Origin: Bacillota bacterium
Lineage (GTDB): Bacteria; Bacillota; SHA-98; Ch115; JABLXJ01
DNA: 64,000 nt
Assembly: GCA_013178125.1 (NCBI GenBank)
Contig: JABLXJ010000054.1
Location: forward strand, 1-64,000
Direction: 5' to 3'
Shown here: positions 36,431 to 47,067 of the stretch, in pieces
Position numbering within the stretch: the first letter of the stretch is position 1
Layout of the letters: every line of letters begins with the position of its first letter
Notes under the pieces: model-generated
The model's database searches: none
Seen by the model: only the letters and a program-made list of their open reading frames with translations
What the model was told of the DNA's origin: nothing
Program-made: the position numbers and the translations under genes

Positions 36431-37960
36431 TTAAGATTTTGAGCTGGCCAGATCCCTGCTAAAAAGCATCTTATTTATGGCGTTTATATAAGCCAGGGCG
36501 CTGGCCTCGATGATGTCCGTGCTCACGCCGCGGCCGGTGAAGGTATTCCCGTTATCGCGGATCCTCACCGTGACCTCGCCCAGGGCGTCCTTGCCGCCCG
36601 TCACCGCGCGAATCGAGTACTCCTCGAGATCGGTGCGCTCGCCGGTTATCCTGTCTATAGCCTTGTAGGTCGCATCGACCGGGCCATCCCCGCAGGCAGC
36701 CTCCTCGACCAGCTCACCATCCTTGTAGAGCCGGACCGTCGCCGTGGGGACCGTTTTGTTGCCGCTAACGACATTCAGGTACTCCAGGGAGAATCTCTCG
36801 GCCGCCTTCCCGTGCCGGCCCTCGACTATGGCCTCGATATCCTTGTCGGAGACGTCCTTCTTCTTATCAGCGAGGGCGATAAATTCATCAAAAGCCCTGT
36901 TGACCTCGTCATCAGGCAGCGCGTAGCCGAGCTCTTTTAGCCTCTCCTTGAAGGCGTGCCTCCCGGAGTGTTTCCCCAGGACGAGCCTGCTCTTTGCAAG
37001 ACCGATCGACTCCGGGGTCATTATCTCGTAAGTGGTCCGCTCCTTGAGGACACCATCCTGGTGTATCCCCGCCTCATGCGCGAAGGCGTTGTCGCCGACT
37101 ATGGCCTTGTTGGTCTGCACGGCCATCCCCGTGAGCGTGCTGACCATCCGGCTGCTCCGGTAGATCTGCTCCGTCACGACCGCAGTGATCGCGTCGTAAT
37201 AATCCCGCCTGGTCGCGAGCGCCATGACTATCTCCTCGAGCGCCGCATTGCCGGCCCGCTCCCCGATCCCATTGATGGTGCACTCCACCTGCCCCACGCC
37301 GCACTCTACGGCGGCAAGCGAATTCGCAACGGCGAGGCCCAGGTCGTTGTGGCAATGCACGCTCAGGGTCACGCCCTCGATGCCGCGCACATTCTCCTCG
37401 AGGTAGCGAATCAGCTCTGCAAATTCCCTGGGCGTCGTGTAGCCCACAGTATCAGGCACATTCAAAACGGTAGCGCCGGCATCGATGGCCGTCTCGAACA
37501 CAACCCGGAGAAACTCTCGGTTGCTCCGCGTGGCATCTTCAGCCGAAAACTCGACGTCCGGGACGTAGGACTTCGCATGCTGCACGGCCGCCGCCACCAT
37601 CTCGAGAACCTGAGCGGGCTCTTTCCTCAATTTATATTTCATGTGGATATCGGACGTGGCTATGAAGGTGTGAATCCTCGGCCGCCTGGCATGCCGCAGG
37701 GCCTCCCAGGCCCGGTCTATATCTCCCTTCACAGCCCTTGCAAGGGCCGCTATGACCGGGCCGGTGACCTCCTTTGCAACCGCCGTAACGGCCTCGAAAT
37801 CACCAGGTGAGGCTATCGGAAAGCCAGCTTCGATTACGTCCACGTTCAGGCGTGAAAGCTGCCGGGCTATCTCCAGTTTCTCCTTTACATTCAGGCTCAC
37901 GCCCGGCGACTGCTCGCCATCCCTCAGGGTCGTATCAAACACCTGAATGACGCGAGGCAT
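36431..37960 (-). CDS. leuA: 2-isopropylmalate synthase
   Basis: 509 aa; GGGGGG seven bases before ATG. It joins acetyl-CoA and 2-oxoisovalerate, the first leucine-specific step. Seen: [18 protein letters not shown], the [15 protein letters not shown] metal site, [18 protein letters not shown] and [20 protein letters not shown], then the C-terminal regulatory domain that binds leucine ([33 protein letters not shown]). GEQSPG, against GAQMEG in the neighbour, separates this LeuA from CimA. First leucine gene after ilvC. Confidence 0.95.
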   Translation of the reverse strand: MPRVIQVFDTTLRDGEQSPGVSLNVKEKLEIARQLSRLNVDVIEAGFPIASPGDFEAVTAVAKEVTGPVIAALARAVKGDIDRAWEALRHARRPRIHTFIATSDIHMKYKLRKEPAQVLEMVAAAVQHAKSYVPDVEFSAEDATRSNREFLRVVFETAIDAGATVLNVPDTVGYTTPREFAELIRYLEENVRGIEGVTLSVHCHNDLGLAVANSLAAVECGVGQVECTINGIGERAGNAALEEIVMALATRRDYYDAITAVVTEQIYRSSRMVSTLTGMAVQTNKAIVGDNAFAHEAGIHQDGVLKERTTYEIMTPESIGLAKSRLVLGKHSGRHAFKERLKELGYALPDDEVNRAFDEFIALADKKKDVSDKDIEAIVEGRHGKAAERFSLEYLNVVSGNKTVPTATVRLYKDGELVEEAACGDGPVDATYKAIDRITGERTDLEEYSIRAVTGGKDALGEVTVRIRDNGNTFTGRGVSTDIIEASALAYINAINKMLFSRDLASSKS

Positions 37961-38009
37961 TTACGATCCCCCCAGTTCTCGCTCAACCTCAATCCCGACT
38001 AAATCCCGG

Positions 38010-39011
38010 CTACCTCTTGCCCTTTGAGAGCCAGGGCATCATCGCGCGGAGCTTCTTTCCAACAACCTCTATGGGATGCTCCGCCTCCCGCCTCTTGATA
38101 GCGTTGTAGACGGGCCGGCCGGCGCGGTTCTCGAGGATCCAGTTCTTCGCGAACTCCCCATTCTGGATATCCTCGAGCAGCTTCCTCATCGCGGCCCGGG
38201 TCTCCTGGGTGATTATCTTCTTACCACAGACCATATCCCCGTATTCCGCAGTATCGCTGATGGAATACCGCATCCAGCTTATGCCGCCCTCGTACATCAG
38301 GTCGACTATCAGCTTGAGCTCGTGCAGGCACTCAAAATATGCGATCTCCGGCTGGTAGCCCGCCTCAACGAGGGTATCGAACCCCGCCCTCACAAGCTCC
38401 GTCACCCCGCCGCAGAGGACGGCCTGCTCGCCGAAGAGGTCTGTCTCTGTCTCCTCTTTAAAAGTCGTCTCAATAACCCCCGCTCTCGTCGAGCCGATGC
38501 CCCTGGCATAGGCAAGGGCAATCTGCTTCGCCATCCCCGTGAAATCCTGGTAGACGGCGATCAGCGAGGGGACTCCAAAGCCTTCCTGGTACATCCTCCG
38601 GACCAGGTGCCCCGGGCTCTTGGGCGCCACCATCACAACGTCGATATTCTTCGGCGGGACGACCTGGTTGTAGTGAATGTTGAAGCCATGCGAGAACATC
38701 AGGACCTTCCCCTCTGTCATATGGGGCGCGATCTCCTCGGCATAGATCTGGGCCTGCTTCTCATCGGGGACAAGCATCTGGATGATATCGGCCACAGCCG
38801 CCGCCTCGGAAGCCGGGACCGGGTTGAACCCGTCCTTGATGGCCTGCTGCCCGTTGGGGCTCTCCCTCCTGTTGCTGACGATCACGTCAAGACCGCTGTC
38901 GCGCAGGTTCTGAGCCTGAGCATGCCCCTGGCTGCCGTAGCCTATGATAGCTATCTTCTTTCCCTTCAGGATCCCGAGATCTGCATCCCTGTCATAGTAG
39001 ATCGTTGCCAT
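38010..39011 (-). CDS. ilvC: Ketol-acid reductoisomerase
   Basis: 333 aa from ATG 39011 (AGGAGG 11 bases before; the frame is open to 39050, overlapping the end of ilvN). Isomerises and reduces acetolactate or acetohydroxybutyrate. Seen: [36 protein letters not shown], the metal-binding [16 protein letters not shown] and the short class I C-terminal domain with [11 protein letters not shown]. The coenzyme loop after strand 2 reads SNRRESPNG, an Arg-rich form that favours NADPH, although its preference cannot be settled by reading. Confidence 0.95.
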   Translation of the reverse strand: MATIYYDRDADLGILKGKKIAIIGYGSQGHAQAQNLRDSGLDVIVSNRRESPNGQQAIKDGFNPVPASEAAAVADIIQMLVPDEKQAQIYAEEIAPHMTEGKVLMFSHGFNIHYNQVVPPKNIDVVMVAPKSPGHLVRRMYQEGFGVPSLIAVYQDFTGMAKQIALAYARGIGSTRAGVIETTFKEETETDLFGEQAVLCGGVTELVRAGFDTLVEAGYQPEIAYFECLHELKLIVDLMYEGGISWMRYSISDTAEYGDMVCGKKIITQETRAAMRKLLEDIQNGEFAKNWILENRAGRPVYNAIKRREAEHPIEVVGKKLRAMMPWLSKGKR

Positions 39012-39052
39012 ATCGATCAAGACCTCCTCAAGTATGTTATATACGGCCAAAT

Positions 39053-39643
39053 CTAAACCTGCCTATCATTCCCAACCCTGGCCTTCATCGCGCGAATCTT
39101 CTCCAGGTCCGGCAAGTCGCATTGATCACGTTGCCTCCTCCTGGCCTCGTCTACGGCCGCGGTCTGCTGTTCCCCCCTGACCATGGCTATGCGGCCCGTC
39201 CTGACAAGCTCCTTTATCCCGCATGGGCGGACAAGCTCAATAAAGGCGTTGATCTTGTCCTCGCTGCCTGTCACCTCCGCAACCACCGCCTTGCGGCTCA
39301 CATCTACGATGCTGGCACGGAATATATCCACGATCTGGAGGACCTGGGCCCTGTCAGCACCCGCTGCGCTTATCTTCACAAGGGCAAGCTCCCGGTCAAC
39401 AGACTCCTCGGCCTTGAGCTCCTGGACCTTTATGACGTCGATAAGCTTGTTGAGCTGCTTTGTTATCTGCTCCAGGGTATCCTCGTCCGCCTCAACTACA
39501 ATGGTCATCCTCGAGACTTCCTTATTTTGAGTCGTGCTCACCGCAATGCTCTCAATATTGAACCCGCGCCTGGCGAAAAGCCCTGAAACACGCGCGAGGA
39601 CACCGGGATGGTTCATGACCAGCACTGCAAGCGTATGGCGCAT
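39053..39643 (-). CDS. ilvN: Acetolactate synthase small (regulatory) subunit
   Basis: 196 aa. ATG 39643 overlaps the ilvB stop by one base (TGATG); GGGGGTGA is just upstream. A GTG at 39646 is also possible. N-terminal ACT domain ([26 protein letters not shown]) and the ALS_ss C-terminal domain ([25 protein letters not shown]). It binds branched-chain amino acids and lowers IlvB activity. The last about 30 residues are an Arg-rich extension beyond the usual end, and no function is known for them. Confidence 0.94.
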   Translation of the reverse strand: MRHTLAVLVMNHPGVLARVSGLFARRGFNIESIAVSTTQNKEVSRMTIVVEADEDTLEQITKQLNKLIDVIKVQELKAEESVDRELALVKISAAGADRAQVLQIVDIFRASIVDVSRKAVVAEVTGSEDKINAFIELVRPCGIKELVRTGRIAMVRGEQQTAAVDEARRRQRDQCDLPDLEKIRAMKARVGNDRQV

Positions 39644-41313
39644 CACGCTTCACCCCCAATCATCTTGCTGATCGGCGCATTCGGCGGAACCATGGGCAAT
39701 ACATTCTCCTCGGGAGCGACCCTGAAATCCATCACCACGACATTGGGAGTCCGGATAGCCTCCTCAATCGCGGGCCGCACATCGGCGGGATCCGTTATTC
39801 GCATCCCGACGGCGCCGTAAGCCTCGGCAAGCTTAACGAAATCTGGTATCCCGCCGATGGAGGTGTGGGAATAGCGCCTGTCGTAGAACACCTCCTGCCA
39901 CTGCCGGACCATCCCAAGATATCCGTTGTTGAGAATCGCTATCTTGACGGGCAGATTGTATGTGACAGCCGTCGCTAGTTCCTGGATATTCATCTGGATG
40001 GACCCATCTCCAGCGATGTCAAAGACAAGCCTGTCAGGGCAACCGGCCTGCGCACCTATGGCGGCGGGAAAGCCATAACCCATCGTGCCGAGCCCGCCCG
40101 ATGAGATAAAGCTCCGCGGCCTGGTGAACTTGCAGTATTGGGCGGCCCACATCTGATTTTGGCCCACCTCTGTGGCGATGATGGCCTCGCCGCCGGTCGC
40201 TTCGCTGATCTGCTCGACAACGTACTGGGGTTTGAGACTGCCATCCTTCTCATAGGAGAGGGGCATTCTCCTCTTGAGACCGTCGACTATATCATTCCAC
40301 TCTCGCCCTGTTGCTGGATTCACTAATGGAATAATCTCGGTCAATACGTGCCTCACATCACCAACTACGGGGATATCAACCTTGACGTTTTTCCCTATCT
40401 CCGCGGGATCGATGTCTACGTGAATGATCTTTGCCTTTGGAGCAAAATCCTCAATCCTCCCGGTGGTGCGGTCCGAGAATCTGGCCCCCAGGGCGATGAG
40501 GAGATCACACTCTGTCACAGCCAGATTCGCATACGCCGTCCCATGCATCCCAAGAAGCCCAAGAAACAACGGGTGATTGCTGGGGAAGGCGCCGAGCCCC
40601 ATCAAGGTGGTAACCACCGGTATGCTCGCCTTCTCAGCCAGCGTCCTCAATTCATCTGAAGCACACGACCCCAGCACGCCGCCGCCAGCGTAGATCACGG
40701 GCCTGCTCGCCTCGTTGATCGCCGCGGCCGCCTCGCGAATTTGCTTCACATGCCCTTTGTAGGTTGGTTTATAGCCGGGCAGGTCGATGCTGGCCAGGTA
40801 CCTGGGCTCGGACTGCATCGTCATGACGTCTTTGGGCATATCGATGAGCACTGGCCCGGGCCTGCCCGTGGTGGCAATGTAAAATGCCTCTTTGACAATA
40901 CGCGGTATATCCTTGACATCCTTGATCAGGTAGTTGTGTTTCGTAATCGGGATCGTCACGCCCGTAATGTCGGCTTCCTGAAAGGAATCCCTGCCGAGCA
41001 GCGACGTGGCGACCTGCCCCGTTACGGCGACCACCGGCACGGAATCCATGTATGCCGTGGCAATGCCCGTAACGAGGTTGGTCGCACCGGGACCGGAGGT
41101 GGCCATGCAAACCCCGGGCTTGCCAGTAGCCCTCGCGTACCCGTCTGCGGCGTGGGCGGCGCCCTGCTCGTGCCTGGTCAGGATGTGCCTTATCTTTGAG
41201 TCATAAAGGACATCGTAGATCGGCAGCACAGCCCCGCCGGGGTATCCGAATATAGTATCAACGCCCTCCTGTATCAGGGCTTGAATCAAGATTTCCGCAC
41301 CGCTCGCCTTCAC
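39643..41313 (-). CDS. ilvB: Acetolactate synthase large (catalytic) subunit
   Basis: 556 aa from GTG 41313, chosen since GGAGGG lies six bases upstream; the frame is open to 41340. Thiamine-diphosphate/FAD enzyme: the Glu of [14 protein letters not shown]-type N-terminus, [22 protein letters not shown], the FAD-binding middle, and the thiamine motif [23 protein letters not shown]. First enzyme gene of the operon. The T-box leader described separately sits directly upstream, 118 bp from the terminator to the start. Confidence 0.96.
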   Translation of the reverse strand: MKASGAEILIQALIQEGVDTIFGYPGGAVLPIYDVLYDSKIRHILTRHEQGAAHAADGYARATGKPGVCMATSGPGATNLVTGIATAYMDSVPVVAVTGQVATSLLGRDSFQEADITGVTIPITKHNYLIKDVKDIPRIVKEAFYIATTGRPGPVLIDMPKDVMTMQSEPRYLASIDLPGYKPTYKGHVKQIREAAAAINEASRPVIYAGGGVLGSCASDELRTLAEKASIPVVTTLMGLGAFPSNHPLFLGLLGMHGTAYANLAVTECDLLIALGARFSDRTTGRIEDFAPKAKIIHVDIDPAEIGKNVKVDIPVVGDVRHVLTEIIPLVNPATGREWNDIVDGLKRRMPLSYEKDGSLKPQYVVEQISEATGGEAIIATEVGQNQMWAAQYCKFTRPRSFISSGGLGTMGYGFPAAIGAQAGCPDRLVFDIAGDGSIQMNIQELATAVTYNLPVKIAILNNGYLGMVRQWQEVFYDRRYSHTSIGGIPDFVKLAEAYGAVGMRITDPADVRPAIEEAIRTPNVVVMDFRVAPEENVLPMVPPNAPISKMIGGEA

Positions 41314-41431
41314 CTGCACCCCTCCAATCGACATAACCAATTAATCAAACCAATTAACCGGACTAATCTAATCGAACCAATTTAATCGAACCAGTTATCC
41401 AGGAATCGAACCAGTCACCCAGGCAATTATA
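41314..41431 (-). other. Post-terminator spacer with repeated AATCGAACCA
   Basis: Between the T-box terminator and ilvB lie degenerate repeats of (T)AATCGAACCA (about 41341-41430), four to six copies in 90 bp. No gene. Confidence 0.5.
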
Positions 41432-41505
41432 TAAAAACCTCCCGCCTTTGACATATCTGCTCATATCTATCTACAAAGTGAGATATGTCTAAAGGACGAG
41501 AGGAT
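41432..41505 (-). terminator. T-box attenuator terminator
   Basis: Minus strand: the left arm CCTCTCGTCCTTTAGACATATCT pairs with AGATATGTCAAAGGCGGGAGG (about 20 bp, one or two mismatches), followed by TTTTTAT at 41437-41431. It ends transcription unless uncharged tRNA stabilises the competing T-box antiterminator. Confidence 0.85.
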
Positions 41506-41506
41506 A

Positions 41507-41765
41507 ACCTTCGCGGTACCACCTTTATTCGTCTTTGCCTCGCAGCAAAAACCTCTTCGGGTACTTACATACCCTAGCGCGTTAACGGGCGCAGGGAACC
41601 CGGCACAGCCTACTAAATCAATGATCAATGATTAATAAGATCAATACAATCTACGATCAATGACTAATTAATGCATTGATCTTTCAGCCTGCGGTTCGGG
41701 GGTGAGATTCAACCTCTTGGCAGGCACCGCATCTCAGCACCCGCGGCTCTCTGTGGCTCACCTTG
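41507..41765 (-). promoter_or_regulatory. T-box riboswitch leader, leucine-type specifier
   Basis: Minus strand, starting with AGAGAGCC and GGGTGCTGAGA (Stem I, near 41750-41725), then GGTTGAATCTCACC, in which CTC (41706-41704) sits where the specifier codon is expected, i.e. a leucine codon. The 14-base T-box core AAGGTGGTACCGCGAA is at about 41525-41509 (TGGTACCGCG conserved). It senses uncharged tRNA-Leu and lets the ilv-leu genes be read when leucine is short. B. subtilis ilv-leu uses the same codon, which is background knowledge. Confidence 0.88.
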
Positions 41766-41849
41766 CAGGTCTACTAGCCCCGTCATTACCTTTCAAACCC
41801 ATATTCTAAGTTACTTTCCAGGTGTATTGTTTTGGGTGTATTGCTTTGA

Positions 41850-41878
41850 AGTGTATCATGTCAGCGCTGGATTGTCAA
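41850..41878 (-). promoter_or_regulatory. Consensus sigma-A promoter of the ilv-leu operon
   Basis: Minus strand: TTGACA (41878-41873), 17 bp, TACACT (41855-41850). The transcript should begin near 41843, giving a leader of about 530 nt to ilvB that contains the T-box. Confidence 0.85.
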
Positions 41879-42146
41879 GTGCCGGCTCAACTTCTCAACT
41901 CCTCAACTTTCCCCATAGGATGGATGATGGGAGGTCCCCCGGGGTTGCGGGCAGCGGGATAATCAAGTGCAATTAAGTATATGCAACTGAAGATTATTGT
42001 AATATAACTGGAAGTATAGTAGGATTATGTTTGACCTAATCACGTTTGTAGGGAACCACGAGATGGCAGATGCGATAATTACCAATTTACGATGATTACA
42101 GTGACAACGAGTCCGAATTACATTGACGGACGGGGGAAATGGAGCG
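41879..42146. other. Intergenic region between divergent ilv operon and sigma-54 regulator
   Basis: Contains the upstream part of the ilv promoter and an AT-rich stretch (41965-42110). No clear promoter for the plus-strand regulator or gene was seen. Confidence 0.4.
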
Positions 42147-43559
42147 ATGTATGAAGGCGCTGTGCTCATCGTGGATGACGACGAAGGGATGAGAAAAAGC
42201 CTCGCCGTTACATTAAGGCATGACGGATACAAGGTTTACTGCGCCGAGAATGGGATGGCCGCCCTGGAAAAGGTCAAGGATGAGGAAGTTCAAATTGTGA
42301 TACTCGATCTCAAAATGCCCGGCCCGGATGGCCTGGAAACCCTGAAAAGGATCAAGGCCTTTCGCAACAATATCCCTGTTATCATGATAACGGGATTCGG
42401 TAGCATCGAAACCGCAGTAGAGGCCATGAAGCTCGGCGCCTTCGACTATGTCACCAAACCTTTCGAGACGACACAAATAAAGGCCATCGTCAAAAATGCC
42501 CTCAAGCTTCAAGCCCTTGCTAAGGAAAATGAATACCTGAAGGGCGCCCTCCAGGAAAGGTTTCAGTTCGGCAGCATCATCGGCAAGAGCCCCAAAATGC
42601 AGGAAATCTACGATCTAATCGACAAGGTCGCACCGACGGACGCGACCGTGGTGTTGCTTGGCGAAAGCGGTACAGGTAAAGAACTTGTAGCAAAGTGCAT
42701 CCATTACAACAGCCCGAGAAGGAACGGGCCGTTCATCAAATTGAACTGCGCCGCCCTTCCCGAGGGCGTCCTGGATAGCGAGCTCTTCGGCCACGAAAAG
42801 GGCGCCTTTACAGGGGCTACAGTTCAAAGGCTGGGGCGTTTCGAGCTTGCTCACGGGGGAACGATTTTTCTTGATGAAATAGGAGATATCAGCCCCGCCA
42901 CGCAGGTCAGGCTCCTCCGCGTGCTCCAGGAGCGCGAATTTGAACGCGTCGGCGGCACCCAGACCATCAAGACTGATGCCCGGATAATAGTTGCTACAAA
43001 TAAAGATTTGGAAAAGGAGATGCTGGCGGGGAGATTCCGTGAGGATCTCTATTACCGCCTCAACGTGATCCGCATATTCATGCCTCCTCTCCGGGACCGC
43101 ATGGAGGATATTCCCCTCCTCGTGGATTATTTTCTGAAGGAATTTTGCGCGCTTCACCAGAAGCATGTTACCCAGGTCGCGCCCGATGCCATGAAAGCCC
43201 TTATGTCATACCGGTGGCCCGGAAACATAAGGGAGCTGAGAAACGTTATAGAGAGGGGCGTCGTCCTTGCCACAGGCGATTTAGTTACAGTCGATCTTTT
43301 GCCGGAAGAGATAACCACCAGCTGCCCGAATGGCCGCAGGCATCGTTTTGAGCATGGAAAAAGCCTCAAGGACGTGGTTGATGATGTGGTGGAGGAGGTC
43401 GAGCGGGAGGTCATCCTGGATGCCCTGTCTAAATGCGACTGGAGACAGGCGAAGGTCGCCGGACTCCTGGGGATAAGCGAAAAGACGCTTTACAATAAGA
43501 TGCAAAAATATCATATAAGGCAGGAGAGGAATGAAATTCGATGCCATGGCCCGTCTTAA
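42147..43559 (+). CDS. Sigma-54-dependent response regulator (NtrC/AtoC type)
   Basis: 470 aa from ATG 42147; the frame is open to TTG 42123, but that start has no ribosome site. Receiver domain residues 1-120 with phospho-acceptor D54 (VILDLKMPG), T at ITGFGS and K104. Central AAA+ domain: Walker A GESGTGKE (172-179), the sigma-54 contact loop GAFTGA (219-224), Walker B FLDE (241-244), the Arg finger region REDLYYRLN. The C-terminal Fis-type HTH is [20 protein letters not shown]. It partners the kinase encoded next (19-bp overlap) and should act on the -24/-12 promoter at 45914-45929 in front of the sugar ABC importer. Confidence 0.93.
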   Translation: MYEGAVLIVDDDEGMRKSLAVTLRHDGYKVYCAENGMAALEKVKDEEVQIVILDLKMPGPDGLETLKRIKAFRNNIPVIMITGFGSIETAVEAMKLGAFDYVTKPFETTQIKAIVKNALKLQALAKENEYLKGALQERFQFGSIIGKSPKMQEIYDLIDKVAPTDATVVLLGESGTGKELVAKCIHYNSPRRNGPFIKLNCAALPEGVLDSELFGHEKGAFTGATVQRLGRFELAHGGTIFLDEIGDISPATQVRLLRVLQEREFERVGGTQTIKTDARIIVATNKDLEKEMLAGRFREDLYYRLNVIRIFMPPLRDRMEDIPLLVDYFLKEFCALHQKHVTQVAPDAMKALMSYRWPGNIRELRNVIERGVVLATGDLVTVDLLPEEITTSCPNGRRHRFEHGKSLKDVVDDVVEEVEREVILDALSKCDWRQAKVAGLLGISEKTLYNKMQKYHIRQERNEIRCHGPS

Positions 43560-45757
43560 AGTTAAGGCCGGTCTTGAAGCTGAAATACCAGCTCGTCCTG
43601 GTTATGACCATTCTTGTCCTGACGCCAATGTTATCGTCGGCCCTGGTCGTAAGCAATCTCGTTAGAAACCAAAACGAAAAGAACGCCCGCCAGCGGATAT
43701 CGGATGTCGCAAATAAGTTGGCTTACAGTCTAACAACCCTCGAAACTGAATATCTTGCAAAGGTCAAAGCCTTCGCTACTACGGAAGAAGTTGTCTACTC
43801 CACTTACGTACTGTTTCAATACGGGGATGTCTTCTCTGATCGAACAAAGTTGAATATAGTCCAGCCCCTCAGAAACTCCCTGCTTTTTTATAAGGCGAGC
43901 CTTGAGGCGGACACCATCGATCTCATAGACGCAAAAGGGCGAATGCTTGCCTCCGTCGGGCCCGGGGATGACATCGAAACCCTGAGGGATCTGGAGGAGA
44001 AGTCAAGCAAGGATATTTTCAGAATCCCGTCAGGGCTCCCGCTAAAGGCGCCGTTTACCATGCCTCGCGAGGCCGGGGTTCGCTTCCAGACTCAGGGCAC
44101 CAATCTCCTGCTCATTGCTGAAGCGCCAATTACGCATAAATCTCGAACTGTTGGAGCTGTCATCTTTCGTAAAAGCTTTGACAGCAACTTCGCAACCGAA
44201 ATGGCAAAAACCACGGGAACCGACCTTGCATTTTTCACGGCGGGTAAGTATGTGATGGGAACTTTGCCTCCTTTCACGATCCCGGCGGAGATCCTCGCTG
44301 ACGCGCGGAATAAGTCAGGACTTATCACAACTCAGCTTTGTATCGACAATAACCCCTACAACCTCGCCGTCTATCCCTTGCAACGCGGCCGGCCACGGAG
44401 CCCCATGATAGTAGTGGGGATCTCAAACGTTGATACTATCCAAAACACGCGCCAGACCGTCCGGGCAATCTTTCTGGTGGCATTTCTCGGGATAATCATA
44501 AGCACCATATTCACATATATTTGGGCCGGAAACGTGACTGAGCCCATAAATATGCTTGTGAAGAGCACAAAGAAAGTGGCGGCTGGCAAGCTCGACGAAC
44601 AAATCGAGACCGGCCGGCGGGATGAGCTGGGCGAATTGGCGACGCAGTTTAATATGATGACGCGCTCCCTGAAGCAAAATACGGATGAACTCTCGTATCT
44701 TAAGGAACTAAATCAAAACATAGTCGAAAGTATAGCCGTGGGGCTCCTGGTCATCGATAGCAGCGCGAGGGTGCTTACCACCAATGCCGCGCTCGAACGC
44801 CGCTTTAACCTCAGGAAGGACTCCCTGATCGGTAAGGATGTCTCATCGCTGTTCGGGCCGGATGAGGACGCGAGATTTAAAGATATCCTGCTGGAAATCG
44901 CCCGGGCACCCGGGCACAGGGAGATCAATGACGTATCCAGAAAGATCGGCGATGAGGTTCAAATATATAACATCGAAGCCTCCCCGCTGCGCGACAGGTT
45001 TGGCAAAATATCAGGGAAGATAATCCTTATCGATGACGTTACCGAACGGGCCCAACTGGTCGAGCAGCTCATACGATCGGAGAAGCTAGCCTCGGTCGGC
45101 AAGCTTGCGGCGGGCCTCGCACATGAGATCAATAACCCGCTGGGCACGATAATAAACTACGTCCAGACGCTCCTCCTGGACGAGGACGATGCGGAAGCGC
45201 GCGAGTATCTTAGGAGCGTTGAAACTGAAACGAGACGCATATCCCACATTGTGAGAGATCTGCTGAATTTTGCAAGGCAGTCACCGCCGCACTATGACGC
45301 CGTCGATATTCACAATGTGCTCGATGAGTCGCTGAGGCTCGTCGAATATCAACATTTGCCGGAGACGATTACCATCATTCGCAAATATTACGATTCACCC
45401 CTTACCGCACTTGGCGACGCGAATCAATTGAAACAGGCGTTCCTCAACCTTGCCATTAATGCATTTCAAGCGATGCAACACGGGGGGACTCTCGTCGTCA
45501 CAACAAGCCTGAGTGAAGACGAGGATCATCGCAAGGTTTGCCACATTGCGTTTAGTGATACCGGCACGGGCATCCCCGACGAGCATCTCAGGTATATTTT
45601 CGACCCGTTTTTCACTACAAAAGAGGTTGGCCAGGGGACAGGCCTCGGCCTCTTTGTAACCTTCGGCATCGTCCAGGCGCATGGCGGCACCATAAACGTG
45701 AATACACGCGTCGGTCACGGGACAACCTTCACTATAATCTTACCAGTAATCCAGTAA
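43541..45757 (+). CDS. Sensor histidine kinase of the sigma-54 system
   Basis: 738 aa, membrane protein. TM1 near residues 13-37 (LVLVMTILVLTPMLSSALVV), a 270-residue extracytoplasmic sensor (Cache-like) part, TM2 (IFLVAFLGIIISTIFTYIWAG), HAMP (NVTEPINMLVKSTKKVAAGK), a PAS domain (NIVESIAVGLLVIDSSARVL, then DVTERAQL), a HisKA domain with the phospho-His in LAHEINNPLGTIINY, and an HATPase domain (NQLKQAFLNLAINAFQAM; DTGTGIPDE; GTGLGLFV). It starts inside the end of the regulator gene, with translation coupling likely. The ligand is unknown; the downstream importer suggests a sugar or related small molecule. Confidence 0.93.
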   Translation: MPWPVLKLRPVLKLKYQLVLVMTILVLTPMLSSALVVSNLVRNQNEKNARQRISDVANKLAYSLTTLETEYLAKVKAFATTEEVVYSTYVLFQYGDVFSDRTKLNIVQPLRNSLLFYKASLEADTIDLIDAKGRMLASVGPGDDIETLRDLEEKSSKDIFRIPSGLPLKAPFTMPREAGVRFQTQGTNLLLIAEAPITHKSRTVGAVIFRKSFDSNFATEMAKTTGTDLAFFTAGKYVMGTLPPFTIPAEILADARNKSGLITTQLCIDNNPYNLAVYPLQRGRPRSPMIVVGISNVDTIQNTRQTVRAIFLVAFLGIIISTIFTYIWAGNVTEPINMLVKSTKKVAAGKLDEQIETGRRDELGELATQFNMMTRSLKQNTDELSYLKELNQNIVESIAVGLLVIDSSARVLTTNAALERRFNLRKDSLIGKDVSSLFGPDEDARFKDILLEIARAPGHREINDVSRKIGDEVQIYNIEASPLRDRFGKISGKIILIDDVTERAQLVEQLIRSEKLASVGKLAAGLAHEINNPLGTIINYVQTLLLDEDDAEAREYLRSVETETRRISHIVRDLLNFARQSPPHYDAVDIHNVLDESLRLVEYQHLPETITIIRKYYDSPLTALGDANQLKQAFLNLAINAFQAMQHGGTLVVTTSLSEDEDHRKVCHIAFSDTGTGIPDEHLRYIFDPFFTTKEVGQGTGLGLFVTFGIVQAHGGTINVNTRVGHGTTFTIILPVIQ

Positions 45758-45760
45758 CCG

Positions 45761-45771
45761 ATTTCGGAAAT
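45761..45771. promoter_or_regulatory. Candidate enhancer site (weak)
   Basis: ATTTCGGAAAT is an 11-base perfect palindrome about 145 bp before the sigma-54 promoter, a distance typical for an NtrC-type upstream activator site. Only one clear copy is seen, so this is tentative. Confidence 0.3.
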
Positions 45772-45913
45772 GTTTTACCGGAATCCACCTTTAACTCAGA
45801 ATAGTCAAAGATAAATTAAATATCCTTATAAGGCCTTGAAGGCTGAATAATCAGGGATTTCTATCCCCGTTGACGCTTGTTGACTCTTGCCGTGAATCTG
45901 ATCACCACTTACC

Positions 45914-45929
45914 CGGCACGAACCTTGCT
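45914..45929 (+). promoter_or_regulatory. Sigma-54 (-24/-12) promoter
   Basis: CGGCACGAACCTTGCT matches the consensus TGGCAC-N5-TTGC-W, with GG at 45915-45916 and GC at 45927-45928, exactly 12 bp apart. A transcript would start about 12 bp later (near 45940). The ribosome site GGAGGTG (45950-45956) and ATG 45965 follow directly. It faces the ABC importer, not the regulator. Confidence 0.85.
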
Positions 45930-45964
45930 CTTAAATGTAAATGGTAAATGGAGGTGAAGCCCCT

Positions 45965-47008
45965 ATGGAACTGGCCCGTGCCCAGGCGCCCGGGAAACAG
46001 GCGAGACGCTCATTTAAAATGATAAGGGAGGTAAACGTCCTAATCGCCCTTATCGTTCTGAGCACTATAATAGCCGTCTTAAACCCCAGATTCCTGTCAC
46101 CCTACAATATCCAGATCCTCATCAGGCAGATCGCTCTTTTCGCAGTGATAGCCGTCGGTGAAACGTTCGTCATCATCACGGGGGGCATCGACCTCTCGCC
46201 GGGCTCGATGACGGCCCTTTCCGGGATAATCTGCACGCTTGCGATGGCTAACGGGTGGTCCGTAACCCTTGCCATCATAGCTACACTCGCGATGTCCGCT
46301 CTGGTCGGATTGGGTCACGGGCTCGCAGTGACTCGCCTCGGAATCCCTCCATTCATAATCACACTCGGCACTTACAGCATAGCACGAGGCGCGGCCGCCG
46401 TCATCACGAAAGGTTGGCCTATAGTCAATATACCGGCATCATTTCTCTTCCTGGGCCAGGGCATCATACTCGGCATCCCCGTTCCCGTCATAATAGCTGT
46501 GATCGTGGCCGTCTTTGCCACGTATATCCTCCGCTTCAGCGTTATCGGCAGGCATATTTACGCAATTGGCGGGAATATCGAGGCTGCACGACTATCAGGA
46601 ATAGATGTGAATCGAAGGATCACGTTTTGTTTCATAACAAGCGCGGTCCTGGCTGGCGTCACAGGCATCGTGGTGGCGTCACGCCTTGGCCAGGGCCAAC
46701 CGGCTGTAGGCACTGAATATGAGCTGATCGCCATAGCTTCCTCCGTCATCGGAGGGACGAGCCTGCAGGGGGGATCCGGCACGGTCCTCGGCGCCTTGAT
46801 AGGCGCCAGCATTCTAAGTGTTTTAAATAACGGCCTCGTCTTGCTCGAGGTTTCAGCGTACTGGCATCAGATCGCCGTAGGCTGCGTGGTTGTCATAGCC
46901 GTGCTATCTGATGTCCTGCAACGAAGGGCGGGGGTGCGAAGGGCCCTAATCGCTAAACTCATAACAACGAGAAATCCGGGAGGAGGTGTGAGCGCTGGGT
47001 TAAAGTAG
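45965..47008 (+). CDS. ABC transporter permease, ribose/galactose type
   Basis: 347 aa, about ten membrane segments; start set by GGAGGTG eight bases before ATG 45965 (the frame opens at 45941). The family marks of RbsC/BPD_transp_2 are seen: NPRFLSPYNIQILIRQIALF, GETFVIITGGIDLSPGS near residue 70, and the RLSGIDVNRR and VIGGTSLQGGSGTVLGALIGA blocks. It forms the membrane channel for a sugar importer. First gene after the sigma-54 promoter, so nitrogen- or stress-like sigma-54 control of sugar uptake is expected. It differs from the usual order in having the permease first, before the binding protein and ATPase. Confidence 0.92.
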   Translation: MELARAQAPGKQARRSFKMIREVNVLIALIVLSTIIAVLNPRFLSPYNIQILIRQIALFAVIAVGETFVIITGGIDLSPGSMTALSGIICTLAMANGWSVTLAIIATLAMSALVGLGHGLAVTRLGIPPFIITLGTYSIARGAAAVITKGWPIVNIPASFLFLGQGIILGIPVPVIIAVIVAVFATYILRFSVIGRHIYAIGGNIEAARLSGIDVNRRITFCFITSAVLAGVTGIVVASRLGQGQPAVGTEYELIAIASSVIGGTSLQGGSGTVLGALIGASILSVLNNGLVLLEVSAYWHQIAVGCVVVIAVLSDVLQRRAGVRRALIAKLITTRNPGGGVSAGLK

Positions 47009-47067
47009 GACTGGTATCCAGACTGAGTTTTAAAAACCTTTATTTCTTTCAAGGAGGGCTGGCTTCA

